From Quercus robur (lineage: Eukaryota > Streptophyta > Magnoliopsida > Fagales > Fagaceae): a stretch of DNA of 64,000 bases. Positions 21,648 to 33,017 of this stretch are shown here, piece after piece (within the stretch, counting starts at the first letter, position 1; each line of letters starts with the position of its first letter). The notes under the pieces were generated by a model, which was given only the letters and a program-made list of their open reading frames with translations, ran no database searches and was not told where the DNA came from. Location of the stretch: contig NC_065545.1 of the NCBI RefSeq assembly GCF_932294415.1, positions 18,604,857 to 18,668,856 on the forward strand, in the 5' to 3' direction. Both the position numbers and the translations under genes were made by a program.

Positions 21648-24027
21648 AAATTTGGAGTTGAAACTCCATGTTTTGTTTTTTATACAATTGAAATAAATGG
21701 TTATTGGGTGTAAGAATCCCTTGGAATTGGAATTTGATTTTCAACTTATTAGGTCATTCTGGGGGTGTTTGTTACTCTAGTAATGTTTGTATTTTTTGGA
21801 AATACGTGTGAGTGAAAAAGTGTGTGAAAATACGTGTAATATTAATGTTATTTAAACACTGAAAATCGTTGTTTGAAATACCTTACCAAACACCCCTCTA
21901 ATTCTGTGGTTCACATTAAAAAAAAAAAAAAAAAGTATTTATCAAACTTATCTAATCTTTTTTTTTTTTAAATACTAAATATTTTAACACACACACGGGG
22001 AGAGTAAAAAATGTCTTAAAGAAATTTACAGTATATCCAAAAGATCCTAAACTTATCTAATCTTAATCGTTAATAGTAACATACCAAAAAAAAAAAATGT
22101 ATGCATTAGTCCATTAGAATTCTCCTTATAGACATACTCTATGCAAATGTTGATTTGGAACCATGCAAGTAAATTTATTATAAAAAATAAAAATAATAAT
22201 AATAAAGGTGAGTATTAGACCATGGCCCTTTAGTTTAAGGCTCTCCCACTCGCCAAACAAATTGATACAAGATCTCTAATGAACAAGTGAATTGGTCTTA
22301 ACAATGAGCACAAAAGGACTAAGAAAAAAGAGCCCAAATCCATTGGTTCACGATTTTGGGTTAAAGTAGTTTCTCAACTATATATATCAATGGGCTCTTG
22401 GTCAACTCTCTAGGCCTCTTTCCCTAAACATATTACATATACAGTACTATCCTCCTGTTTAGTCTATGCTCAGCATAGTTAGTTACTGAAAAATTAATCG
22501 ATTTTCAGAAGATTTTACATCAATGATAGTTAATGGGATTAAACAAGCGACATAGCTGATTCCTTTCTTTTGCAAATTTTATTGTCTTTTGAAGTCTAGG
22601 AAGCACGGACACTCTCGTCATCATGTCATACCCATATATCCGTGTCTGTTTTAGAAGTGTTTATAGTGATTGTCTTTTGTGTAACAAATCCTAATATTCT
22701 TCCTCCATTAGGACTACTTTGTGCAAAACTTGCACAACCATTTCCCCATAGGAATTGCGAATGATCTTCTCCATCCAATAATTTAATCCAAAGATTTGCT
22801 TCAGGGGATCATACAGAGGATACTATCTTAATCCTCATGCCCTCGGTATTTATAGCTACAAATTTTGATGATATATTACAAAAAATTTCAGGTTGTAGTT
22901 CAGGTGAAGTCCTTATAGTCATCAAATCTTTACTCATTAAACATAAGATTTCATCTTATATCAATTAATGCTTTCCTGATAGGCACCTAAAATTTCAAAA
23001 GCAAAATGTAATCAGGCACTATATTGACATTTAATCTGGATATAAATAAGATTCATGAAGATTTGATCATCATTTTAATGACATGAGATCAATAATTAAT
23101 TTCTAAATTAAGACAGGTATCATTTTTCTCCTTTATAAATATTGGCCTTTTTATTTCCTTCATATTGCAAGGAATTTCTGTCTGCCTTTTTGTTAAAATT
23201 CTTCATCACTTGCAAGAATTCCCGAGTATATCCTGACCCAACAACATAAGTAATTTGAAGGCAACAGAAGATCTCTGTACTTGTATTTGGCTGTGAAGTT
23301 TTTGAAGCTACTTTTAATGGAGTAATGGAGTACTACCACCCACATGTAATGGACTTCCATATTGCTCCTCAGGTAGCTTGCTAAATGCTACAGGATTTAG
23401 ATAATTGCATGAAATTTAGAAGTCTGGCTCATGAATTTTTCTCTTTAGTTCCTCTAGCATTAGTGTAAGGTTTTATTACATATTTTATGATAGTCATGTT
23501 GGTCCTCTAAGCAAGTCACAAGCTGCAAGACAACATTTTGTCCTTTTGTTCGGATTCATTGGTTTTCAAGTTTAACAGCAATCGATTGCAATTTTGATCA
23601 CAAAAGTTCTATACTTGCCAATTAATGTTTTATTTTGTTTCTACTTAGCATACGATTTATAGTATAATATGTCTTTTTTTTTTTTAATCTTGTGTTAATT
23701 TTCTCCAATATATTTCACTATACAAAATTTCGGACTAAGGAATTAAGGATCCTTTTTAGTATATATATTAGTAAACGTTCACGTAATTATACATCCATGA
23801 GTGTATCTTTAGTACTATATAGTACCTATAGCTTTTATTTTCTTTTTTCCTTATAAGAAGTGGGGATGGAGTAATCCAAATTATCTCGATTGAGAAAACC
23901 GAGCAACATCATTGAGCTAGAAGGCTCTTCACTAATACCTTAACTTTTACTTCAAAGAAATTATATGATATAGGTTTTATTTGGTTTTTAAACTCTTATA
24001 AAATCTCCTTGAATGATTTTGTTACAG
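21648..24027. other. Intergenic stretch, no gene recognised
   Basis: AT-rich sequence. No ORF with family resemblance and no transposon ends identified. From about 23,750 it contains a segment that recurs at 31,360 (listed separately). Confidence 0.5.
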
Positions 24028-25560
24028 ACTTACGTTTTCAGACTACCTTGTCCGAAATGTCAAAGGAGGGTGAGGCAATTGTTGTCAAAACTTCATGGTA
24101 ACTTCAAGTTTCGGTTTTATTTAATGATAAATTTTGTCAAAATTGCAAAACTGTAACATTTTATATTATTTTGCTAGGAGTGTATTCTATTGAGGCTAAT
24201 GGAGAATCCGGGAGAGTAAAAGTTACAACTGAAATAGATCCTCACACACTTGCTGACCGTCTTGAAGGAATATATAAAAAAAGAGAGCTACCATGTGCAA
24301 CAATGCATATTCCATCACCACACCCTGTGCCTAACCATAACACACATGTTGCAGCTACTAATAACCAAAATGGACAAGAGCAATTCAGAGATTTCCAAAT
24401 AGCAGAACTTCAAGAATTGGCTAAACTTGAGAGGTTGAAAAACGTGGAGCTTGTTCAATCTAGGACATTGAAAATGACATTTAATGATTACAAAGAGGGT
24501 CATGCAAATGCATCTATTGGTGATGTTCAAAGTGAAAAGAAGGATGGGCCTAACTTAAGCCTGCAAAAGCTGCAGGCTCAAGTCATTGTGAGGCTTCTTC
24601 TAGCTATGGAGGTGGTGGTGGCTGTGAAAATCTTAACTGTAATGCAATGAAAAACTTGCCCCATCATCATACTTTTAACATTAATTGAATTCATTAAACC
24701 ACCACCATCACCACCAAGCAATCATGTTCCACAGCCACAGGGTTATCCACCACAAGGACAACCCCAACGTCCTCCCACATCATAACCATTCAATGCTCAC
24801 TATTCTGATGTGTCATGTGGTGATATGCAAAAATGCATAGTGATGTGAGTTGAGTTGAAAATAATTCACTTAATTTGAAACAGATATATTTTATGATTCA
24901 CATTAAATATTACAAATTTAGAAATATATTAAATGCGACTTTATTTCAAATTTTAAATGATGTGGGATTATATTACATTTTCATTTCAAATTTTTACGCT
25001 TTGCTTGCTCATGTATATAAGTTTCATGATATTTAAGAATTAAGTATTTCCTTCCCTCTAAATTTGTTAGTTAATCATAAAACTAATGAGATGTGTTTAA
25101 TTATGAACTAGAATAAGGAATATGTGTATAAAAAAGTATTCGCTTCTTGATGTGAATCAAAAACTACTGCTAGTATTCTGTTTTTAGTTCTAAGTATATA
25201 TATATTGGGATAGAATACTCGTATTAGTTTTGAATGATGATATATATCTAATTTTCGATGATGTGACATTATATATGGTTATATACTAACAAAAACAGAT
25301 GGATTATTTTCATTTGAAAACCAAATAATTAAAAATCACCTTAAACTCTAAATGCCCATGAAAACTATATATCAAAAAATTGTCACTATAGTCGAATTGT
25401 CAAAGATTCGAAGTAGTCACAAAAAAGAACACAATGTTTATTCCAAGGGTCATCAGTAACCTTTTACGCTTGTAAAATAAAACGATGCTTAGAAAAATGA
25501 GGGGGAAAAAAAAGGAAACAATAAAATAAAACAAAAAAGAAAACTATCAAACCATAGTTG
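23756..25560 (+). repeat. Segmental block E, partly repeated at 31360-32110
   Basis: TATATATTAGTAAACGTTCA at 23758 recurs at about 31362. TCAAAAACTACT at 25157, GTCGAATTGTCAAAG at about 25391 and GGTCATCAGTAACCTTTTAC at 25448 also recur in order at 31500-32020. The HMA-domain exons (24028-24650) lie between these landmarks here but are absent from the 31-kb copy. Confidence 0.75.
24028..24650 (+). CDS. Heavy-metal-associated (HMA) domain protein, partial, two exons
   Basis: HMA-domain plant proteins bind metal ions through a CxxC pair in a small ferredoxin-like fold; many are HIPPs with an isoprenylated C-terminus. Exon A 24028-24097 follows TTACAG and encodes TYVFRLPCPKCQRRVRQLLS, with CPKC as the metal-binding pair. 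It is spliced in frame at GT 24098 to exon B (24178 onward, after TTGCTAG), giving HG/VYSIEANGESGRVKVTTEID, the rest of the domain. A long Asn/Gln/Lys-rich tail follows to the stop at 24648-24650. No initiator ATG or first exon is evident. In another frame the end reads SSHCEASSSYGGGGGCEN, a Gly-rich tail common in this family, so a frameshift near 24575 is possible. No CaaX box ends the open frame. Status: partial gene, perhaps a pseudogene. Confidence 0.65.
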
Positions 25561-26426
25561 AAGTAGTCTTTAACATTCTTAAAGTCACTAGATATACGGT
25601 AAATTACATTTTTTCACTTTAACTTTTATCCTAAGTACACTTAATCCCTTGAACAAAGAAAATGTATGATTGACCCCCTAAAGTTGTAACTTTGTTTCAA
25701 AATCACCCCGACCATCACTTTTGTTGTTAAGTATGATAGATTGAAACACCAATTTATACCTTTCCAAAACAGACAGTAAAGAGATAAATTGGTAACTGTC
25801 GATAGTCTTTTTTAAATTAAAGGGTCGATCGTGCGTTACAATAGCTCAGTAAGTGTAATCGAGGTCAAAGATTAGGGTAAAGGAAAGTGTAATTTTGCTT
25901 TAAAATGAAAGGGTGCTTAGAGAAAAATGATAAAAAAACAAAAAATGAAACAGTATAGACACAAAAGGGGGCTTAGGCTTATTTGAATGTGGTTGTGTAT
26001 ATGTAACTAAAGTAAAAGTGAAGTCAGCACAAGTGGTTCCCTGGAGCAAAAGAAAGGAGGTGAATCCGAGTCTAGTTGATTCAAGATCAAATTGTAAAAG
26101 ATTATCCTCCATTTGATACCCTCTAATCACAATCGATGTCTTCATAGAAAGACCACCATTCATAAACCCCAAGCACTACAAGTCAGCATCATCCCTTGTA
26201 GTCCTAACCATTGAATTCGACCCAGTAATCCTCCAAACAGCGTCGGGTCTATGCATAGCGAGATCAATGGTTGGGACACTTGATCCCATAGGTGTAGTTG
26301 TGACATCCTTTGCTTCATAGCACAAATCAAATGACAAAGTATGATCTATTACAGAGGTTAGGTTAAAAGCTGAGGAGGCTTCACTAACAAACACCTTTTT
26401 GAATTTAATGTATATATAATTACTTA

Positions 26427-26802
26427 GGGATGTGTTAATGACACCTTACAGTGCCGTTAACAACAACTCTTTTGTAGCTTTTTGTCTACTTTTTGCAGCT
26501 TTTTGTCTTTTTTAACAATTTTTTAGCAGTTTTTTTTCATCATTTTTGATAGGATTTTACTAATGTGTGCCCTTAGGGCACACATTAATTTCTATTTTTG
26601 GAAATTTTTTTTTCGAGAATTGAAAAAGTAATTACAGCTTTTTCAATTACCGAGAAAATATTTCCAAAAATAGAAAATTTAATGTGTCCCTAAGGACACA
26701 CATTAACCGGACCCTTTTTAATAACCCTTTTAATATTTTTTTGTCATTTTTATTAAGTTGGACGCATATAGAGAAATATTAACAAGCACTTTAACATTTC
26801 TT
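26427..26802. mobile_element. 376-bp Mutator-like MITE with an internal hairpin
   Basis: Flanked by a perfect 9-bp duplication AATTACTTA (26418-26426, 26803-26811), the size expected of Mutator-like elements. The ends are loosely inverted (GGGATGTGTTAATG and CATTTCTT). The centre has a strong palindrome: AATGTGTGCCCTTAGGGCAC at about 26571 pairs with sequence near 26,680-26,705, and CTATTTTTGGAAAT pairs with ATTTCCAAAAATAG. Removing the element restores a continuous reading frame in the basic 7S globulin relic. Confidence 0.75.
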
Positions 26803-26913
26803 AATTACTTAACATAGTGTACGGTTCTAAGATGCTGATCTTGGTCCCACTGTACCCATGTTTATCAATACTCAGTCCGTGCTGAGTTCCAGTTCTAAAT
26901 GAGTGGAGTATAA

Positions 26914-28025
26914 GAGCCTGTTTGGTGTGTCAACTGAAAACATAGTGTTCAGTGTTTAAACACAGAACACTATGTCCAAAATTTGGAACAATCCGTTTGG
27001 TGATGGTGCTTAAAATAGGATTGTTTGAAAACAACCAACTCAAAAACCTGTGTTTGAACAATGGTTTTTGAAACATGGTCCGGCCACATTTTAAACAATA
27101 AACAGACTATTTGATGGCATAATTGTAATAAAAATGACACTGAATTTTCACTGTAGCCGAACCCACTGACCAGCTTTTTCTAACATTTGTCTCCTCTCCC
27201 ACTAAAATTCATCACCAACCTTTTATTCCTTTTCTCTCTCACTTGCTCCTGACTCTCCCACGTCTCTCTCTCTTTCAGATTTCTTCCTCTCCCTTTCCTC
27301 TCTCTCAGTGATTTCTCCCTCTGCCTTTGCTCTCCCTCAGGCCACTGTTGGCCACCATCGGCCAGCAACGCCAAGCCCAGGCCGCCGATGGGTTCGATGT
27401 GGCTTCGATGGGTCTGGTGATGGTCTCTCACAGGGATCGGCATGGAGTGGAGGATCATGACCAGTGGCGTGGAGGGTCTCTCACGGTGCGATGCTCACAG
27501 ACCAGGTGGAGGTTGATCTCGCCATGGCTGTGGTGGTGAGTACTATGGTGTTAAATCTTGTGGTGGTGGTGGGTCTTGCATTGGTGGGTATTTGTTTTGT
27601 TTGTGGGTAAAGATCGAGTGGGTTTGTGGTGGGTTAGTGGTGGAGATCGTGGCAGATCGTTGGTGAATTTTGGCAGATCGGCGTGGGTTATTTTGGATCT
27701 CTGCTGTGAGGGAAGACTGAAGAGAAAGGGATAAAGAAAGGGATAAAGACGGAAGAGAAGGAATAAAGAAAGAGAAGGGATAAAGAAGGGTTTAAAAAAT
27801 TATTATTTAATATATGTTGTCAGCTTTTTTTATCATTAAAAACACACATACCAAACACATATTTTACATTTTTTGAACACTGAAAAATATTGTTTAAACT
27901 ATGATACCAAACACATTTTTTTGTTTTACTCACACTAAAAACACGTTGTTCGACAACACTTTTTAAACCACAATTTTCACATCTTTTTAAACAACAATTT
28001 TTAAAAACTATGACCAAACAGGCCC
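26914..28025. mobile_element. PIF/Harbinger-like non-autonomous element, 1,112 bp
   Basis: Termini GAGCCTGTTTGGT and ACCAAACAGGCCC are inverted repeats, flanked by the trinucleotide TAA on both sides (26911-26913, 28026-28028). GGCCTGTTTGG ends with a 3-bp TAA/TTA target suit the Harbinger superfamily. The middle is CT-rich with GC-rich patches (27180-27530). ORFs there have no family resemblance. The insertion falls within the codons for SLTYTPL of the basic 7S globulin relic. Confidence 0.75.
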
Positions 28026-28389
28026 TAAGTAAGTGACTTTGAGAGGTCTTTTCTTTTTGAACTAAAAATGTAGGGCCCACCAGTACCCAAAAAGAGTGGA
28101 CCAGGTTTGAAGCGGGAACCGAACAAGCACAGGACAAAATAGCGAGAAGAAGGGACTGAGCCGGGAGCGAATAGTTGGAACTACCAAGCCCAGCCATGCC
28201 ATTGACCCTTAAAGCCTTAATATGACCCAGACCATCAAAGCACAGGAAAACGAACTTAGGAATATGGCCCAGTTGGCCCAACTCAGTCAACCCGTCCGTG
28301 GTGTGCAATGTTAACGAGTCAGTGAGAAAGTTTTCTGTGAGAGACAAATCATAATTACTATATATGTAATGTCAAATGAATTAGATATA

Positions 28390-28493
28390 TGTATCGTCTC
28401 TCACAAGGTGTGAATCGACACATTGATTTGTAACATATAGGTCAACTACTCCACAATCATGTAAGATACACACGTTGTGAGAGGAATGATACA
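28390..28493. mobile_element. Small 104-bp MITE
   Basis: TGTATCGTCTCTCACAAGGT at the left is mirrored by ACGTTGTGAGAGGAATGATACA at the right (imperfect inverted repeat of about 23 bases). It lies between the N-terminal and middle pieces of the basic 7S globulin relic. The target duplication is not clear. Confidence 0.6.
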
Positions 28494-29029
28494 CAAGATA
28501 ACTTCTCATACTCTACAACATCATCATCTCGTATTAAGATGATCCCATGTGTGTGTCGCTCATGAGATCATGCCAAGCGAAAATGTAACGCATCAGAGTG
28601 TACAAAATAATTTCTTTACCATTAGAACCGAAAGCACAAAACGTTGTTGCCGCATGACGGGCCAGGGACGTCGCTGCAATTGGAGCATTCGGTTTCACCA
28701 ATAATCTCAAGAGAACTATAGATAGGGGAATCACAAGGGACGTACTGGTAACTGGAGGAAGAATAGTCATTGGTACAGTCCACCACAGAAAATGGGGAGT
28801 CCAGGTCAAGGCTTAATTTGGTGTGATTTTCTAAAGGAATGGAACAACTTTACTTCACTTACATATGTGTGTGTAGAGATTTTGATTTCGGCATGACAAC
28901 CTCATATGAATTTTATTTATTTAATGTTTTTTATGGGAACCTCAAATGAAAATTGTTGACTTTGCTAATAGTCTCCAAGAAACCTCAAATGGAAATAATT
29001 TGCGCCCTATGATTAACCCTAATCAACAA

Positions 29030-29276
29030 AGTCCCCATATAGAAAGGATCCCACAAAATATGTGTATTTACAAGGATCTTTCCCACAAGGAAACACCTTC
29101 TTCACCAAGAAACAAAAGTTGGTTCTATATTACTATAAAAACCCAAAGCCCTCAGAAATCAAGGTACGCATAATTTACCCTAGTTTTGACACTCTAGAGT
29201 TGTGAACATTCTCTAACTTAACCTTTGGAGGGTATTTGGCCGGTACCACACTTACTGACAATTTTCGGTATCATCA
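29030..29276 (+). repeat. Diverged LTR remnant related to the 32-42 kb retrotransposon
   Basis: Shares with the complete LTRs, in order: ATAGAAAGGATCCC, CTACTATAAAAACCC-like TATA sequence, CAAGGTACGCATAAT, CACTCTAGAG, TTTGGCCGGTACCACAC, and the end TTTTCGGTATCATCA. No primer-binding site follows, so it is a truncated or solo LTR. The interval 29277-31735 shows no gene; 30721-30740 is a short (GA)n run. Confidence 0.75.
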
Positions 29277-31359
29277 ATTATTATGCCCGTTCAATTCAAA
29301 AACTAAAATTGTATCCCTTCTCACCTTTCAACAAATGTGTATGATTTTTTAAGTATGATTGAAAATAAAGTTATAAAGAATAACAATATATTTATTAAAA
29401 AAAAGTTCTAAAGAATGTGAACAGAAAATTTTCAAATTATACTTGAATTAATAAATTAAACTAATTTAAAGCTTAATTTTATTTTTATAGTAAGTTCAAG
29501 TTTTATATTCTAATTTTCACTAACTTATCTTTAATATAAGAGATGTAAAATATGTTTAACCTATTTAATTGTTTAATTACAATAAAAATTTCGTCATTAG
29601 GCATAAACAATGTATAGACCCATCAACTTTGGTGAGGCACCATCCAACATAATCTCTCTCTTATAGAAAATTATTAGGTTAGATAATGAGATAGTCTTTC
29701 CATATTTGGTAATATTTTATGAACTAACATAGCTTGTATCTTAAAACTAATTTATTTCAGAAAACTCACTAATTTTCACCCCAATCAAAAATGAAGTAAA
29801 ATGTTTTGTCTTTCAATTTTTTATGTATGAGGAATGTTATTGTAATGCGTGTTACATGTCTTTATTTTCTCATAATTCGATAGTTACAACTTATATTAGC
29901 TAGAAGAGATTTGAACATTGGTTCTTCTATAAGGAAGAGCAATCTATGCGAATAAATTTGAAGGCTCTTTGTGTTACATGTTGTCGTTGACCTGCCTCTT
30001 CATGCAGTTGAAAGTTTAATTTGACTATGATGATAGATATGACATATAGGGACTTACCAGTACCAAGTATGTTAGTAAAAAACATTTACTATGTGATCAC
30101 TAGGTAATGGCAAAAGACATATGTCAAATACATTTAGTTCATATTCTTATAAGTTACTTTCCTTTTCTGTTCCTTTGCCAATGTTGTGACTTATTTTATT
30201 TCCCTTTAGAATATTCATATCAATTTCCTCACATATTTAGCTAAACTAATCTCAAAAACTCTACTTTTGCTTGCTTAGCTATCTATTATTTTCATACACA
30301 TACATTAGTTTCAATACTTTACCAACATTGAAATTTAATGTAGTGAGGATAGAGGTTCACTACAAGTAGCGATGAGACTATCCTCTTTAAGAACTTTAGT
30401 TAATTTAGTGAGGCTATTGCACGCACTTACTTCAGTTGAGTTTAAATAAATTTTTGCTGAAATATTAAATTGATAAAATTGATGTAAACACTCTTAAACT
30501 TCGGTTTATAAGCTTGAAGCTAAAAGATTGACTAACATAGCTTTTTTGTCTAATAGTCCTATTCGGTGCTATTAGACAAAATTAAGCTTTAAATTAGTTT
30601 TTTATAATTTAAAAAAAAAAAATTATGTTTGTGAATGCTAGTAAGTGTGCGTTAGGATAAGTGTTTTTTGGCTGAAAAACTTATTTGTTTATTTGCTGAA
30701 AATTAATGTATGTACAATTGTAGAGAGAGAGAGAGAGAAATGTCAAAACATATGTATACGGATCTTATCATTAAGAATTTCATTCCATTATTTTTGTACT
30801 TTTAAATTTGACATCATTTCATGTAGAATGTAGGAAAGGTCACTAGAATCTAATAGTATTTCTTTTAAGAAAATAATTAAGGATTTGAAGTTATGGTATT
30901 CACTTTATAATGATTGTTTTTTATCATTAAATCAAGGCATTAATCAGTTTTTGATGTAGACAAAATTTGAACTCAAAATCAACCACAACAGACTTAAGTA
31001 AGTAATTGAAACCTACAAATGCAATGGTAATATGGTATGCAGCATTTTTTTTTAACTAGTCTCTCGTGCCGCAGATTGATCCATTTTAGTTGCTAAAAAG
31101 AGTAGTTAATACTTATTACCGGCAGTCAATTCCTTGGCACTGCCTTGTTTAATTCATAAAGAAGAACATGTTAAAAAATACCAAAGAAACTAAAGTGTAA
31201 GGAAAAAAAGATAAATTAAAGATTCAAAAAGTTGTTCAGAGTTGGAATATGATTACTAGAACTAGATGTAAAATTAAAGTTGCCACACGTGGCCCCTTTT
31301 ACCAAAATTGATGAGCTAAATCCCAATCTCTTGGATTAAGGTCCCTTTTTTTTGTGTGT

Positions 31360-32110
31360 ATATATATTAGTAAACGTTCATGTTACTATCCATCCGTACG
31401 TCATTATATCTTTACTATATATATAGTACATATAGCTTTTACTCCTAACGGAGTTGAGAATGAGCTAGAGGAGTGTAAATAAGCGATTTCGAGAGGTCAA
31501 TCAAAAACTACTAGTATTCTTTTTTTTTTTTTTTTCTTTTTTTTTTTTTTTTAAGTTCTAAGTGTATTTATATATATATATAGGGATAGAATATACGATT
31601 TTTTTTTTTTGTGCTAATAAGATAGAATATTCAAATTAATTTTGAATGATTTAAAATATCTAATCTTATATGATGTGATGTTATATATACCATTATATAA
31701 TCACTATATAGTCGAACTGTCGAAGAGATGTAAACTCGTAGGGTGTATTTGGATATCGTTTATTTGCTAAAAATTAAAAATTTATTACTGAAAACACTAT
31801 AGTAAAATAATTTTTAATTGTGTAAGTAGTATCATGGGACCCAAAAATGCATTGAAATGCGCGTTTTTGTGTTTTTGGCCGGGTTGTGAACAGTGCTGTG
31901 GAACCCAACCAAAAACGCAAACGCTGGAAACGCATGGCTGGCCGCTATCCAAACTCACACGTAGTCTAAAAAAAACGCAATCTCTATTCCAAACTCCAAA
32001 GGTCATCAGTAATCTTTTACACTAGTAAAATAAAACTAAACTATGCTTAGGGAAAAAAAAAAAAAAAGGAAATAATAAAATAATACAAAAAAAGAAACCA
32101 TCAAAACTAA
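31360..32110 (+). repeat. Segmental block E, second copy (lacking the HMA exons)
   Basis: Collinear with pieces of 23756-25560 (AGTAAACGTTCA, TCAAAAACTACTAGTATTCT, GGTCATCAGTAATC). A MITE (31741-31960) has inserted, and the HMA-gene segment is missing. Confidence 0.75.
31741..31960. mobile_element. MITE, about 220 bp
   Basis: GGGTGTATTTGGATATCG at the left and GCTATCCAAACTCACAC at the right are inverted repeats. GTA flanks both sides. The block is absent from the matching position at about 25,430, which supports insertion after duplication. A second MITE with similar ends lies at 49964-50199. Confidence 0.65.
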
Positions 32111-32151
32111 ACCACGCATTTGTTCAGGTAAGTGCATATAACCCTCTCTCC

Positions 32152-32284
32152 AACTGGATCCTTATCGCTATCTATGCTAGTCCCGATCAAACCTCACGGC
32201 TTAGGCTTTGGGACAATCTTTCTGATTTTGCCACATCCCACTCACTTCCTTGGCTCCTTGCTAGTGACTTCAATGACATCTAGA
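32152..32284 (+). pseudogene. LINE endonuclease fragment
   Basis: A frame reads NWILIAIYASPDQTSRLRLW then SHSLPWLLASDFNDI and a TAG. This is the apurinic-type endonuclease domain of plant L1-like LINEs, where (G)DFN is a catalytic-site motif; Gly is Ser here. Only about 45 residues remain, ending 50 bp before the LTR retrotransposon. Confidence 0.7.
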
Positions 32285-32337
32285 GATGAATGATCATGGT
32301 CAAGGTGCTCATTGGAAACAATAAAATGCTTACATCT

Positions 32338-32933
32338 TAATAAGGATAAAAGAGACTGGTCAAGTAAGATAAGCCGACGGTTTATTAATGACGGTATTTA
32401 CTAGGCCGTCAGCCCCTGTTTAATGACTGACTGTGGGATAAAGTTGTAAGGAGAGGCACCATAGGCCGACGGGTTAATAAAGCTGAAGGTCATCTTGAAG
32501 CTGACGGTATGAAGACCGAAGGCATAATATAAGCTGACGGCACTAGTCAAAGAATGCTTGCTAACCACATTTGCGTGTATAAGTAAATGACTTGCCCTCC
32601 ACGTTTTGTGGAACCTAAAAGGGATTCCTATATGGAAAGGATCCCGCAAAATACACCCAAGGAGACTCCTATAAGGAAAAAACTTCTACTCCAAGGAAAA
32701 GGGGTCAAGCCCTACTACTATAAAAACTCAAACACCCTCACGAACCAAGGTATGCATAATCTACCCTCTCTAGTACTCTAGAGCAGTGAGAATAGTTCTG
32801 ACTTGACCTTCGGAAGGTATTTGGCCGATACCACACCGGTGCTCTTTGCTAGGTCCTTTCTTTTTGCTGTGCAGGTACTATTTGGAGCGCATGAGGACCG
32901 TGTGGCTTACTGGTGATATTTTCGGCATCATCA
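32338..32933 (+). repeat. 5' LTR
   Basis: Aligned without indels to the 3' LTR. It begins TAATAAGG (the 3' copy has the canonical TG) and ends CATCA. The LTR contains CTACTATAAAAAC as a TATA-like promoter motif at about 32718. The upstream part repeats the motif GACGG several times. Confidence 0.93.
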
Positions 32934-32935
32934 GT

Positions 32936-32953
32936 TGGCGCCGTCTGTGGGAA
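32936..32953 (+). other. Primer-binding site
   Basis: TGGCGCCGTCTGTGGGAA starts two bases after the LTR end. TGGCGCC is the usual start of the tRNA-complementary site in plant Ty3/gypsy elements. Confidence 0.85.
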
Positions 32954-33017
32954 CTCGTGTAGTGTAAAGTCATATTACCGCTTCCTGGACAAAAGTTACA
33001 TGGTGCTCACCTGCTCA

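Larger units (their letters stand above)
25960..28860 (-). pseudogene. Basic 7S globulin / GIP2-like aspartic-protease relic, split by transposons
   Basis: Basic 7S globulins and GIP/TAXI-type inhibitors are secreted proteins with a pepsin fold, usually without protease activity. On the minus strand the order is N-terminal piece about 28860-28630 (LSLDLDSPFSVVDC, SSSSYQYVPCDSP; the catalytic DTG is replaced, as in this family), middle piece about 28350-28028 (LTLHTTDGL, GMAGLGSSNYSLPAQ), and C-terminal piece 26910-25960 (GTKISILEPYTM, KKVFVSEASSAF, MEDNLLQFDLESTRLGF). A 104-bp MITE separates the first two pieces, a 1.1-kb Harbinger-like element the next, and a 376-bp element interrupts the C-terminal piece. 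Several in-frame stops exist apart from the insertions (for example after SLTYTPLI). No signal peptide or start codon is recognised. Confidence 0.8.

Noticed and set aside
27180..27539. ORFs with Arg/Glu-rich and Gln-rich products
   Set aside because: They lie inside the Harbinger-like element in low-complexity CT-rich sequence and have no homology I recognise.
30358..30370. TTCACTACAAGTAGC as the missing left end of the CACTA element
   Set aside because: Beyond the first eight bases it does not match the 44786 terminus, it lacks subterminal repeats, and the trinucleotide before it does not match AAC after the right end.
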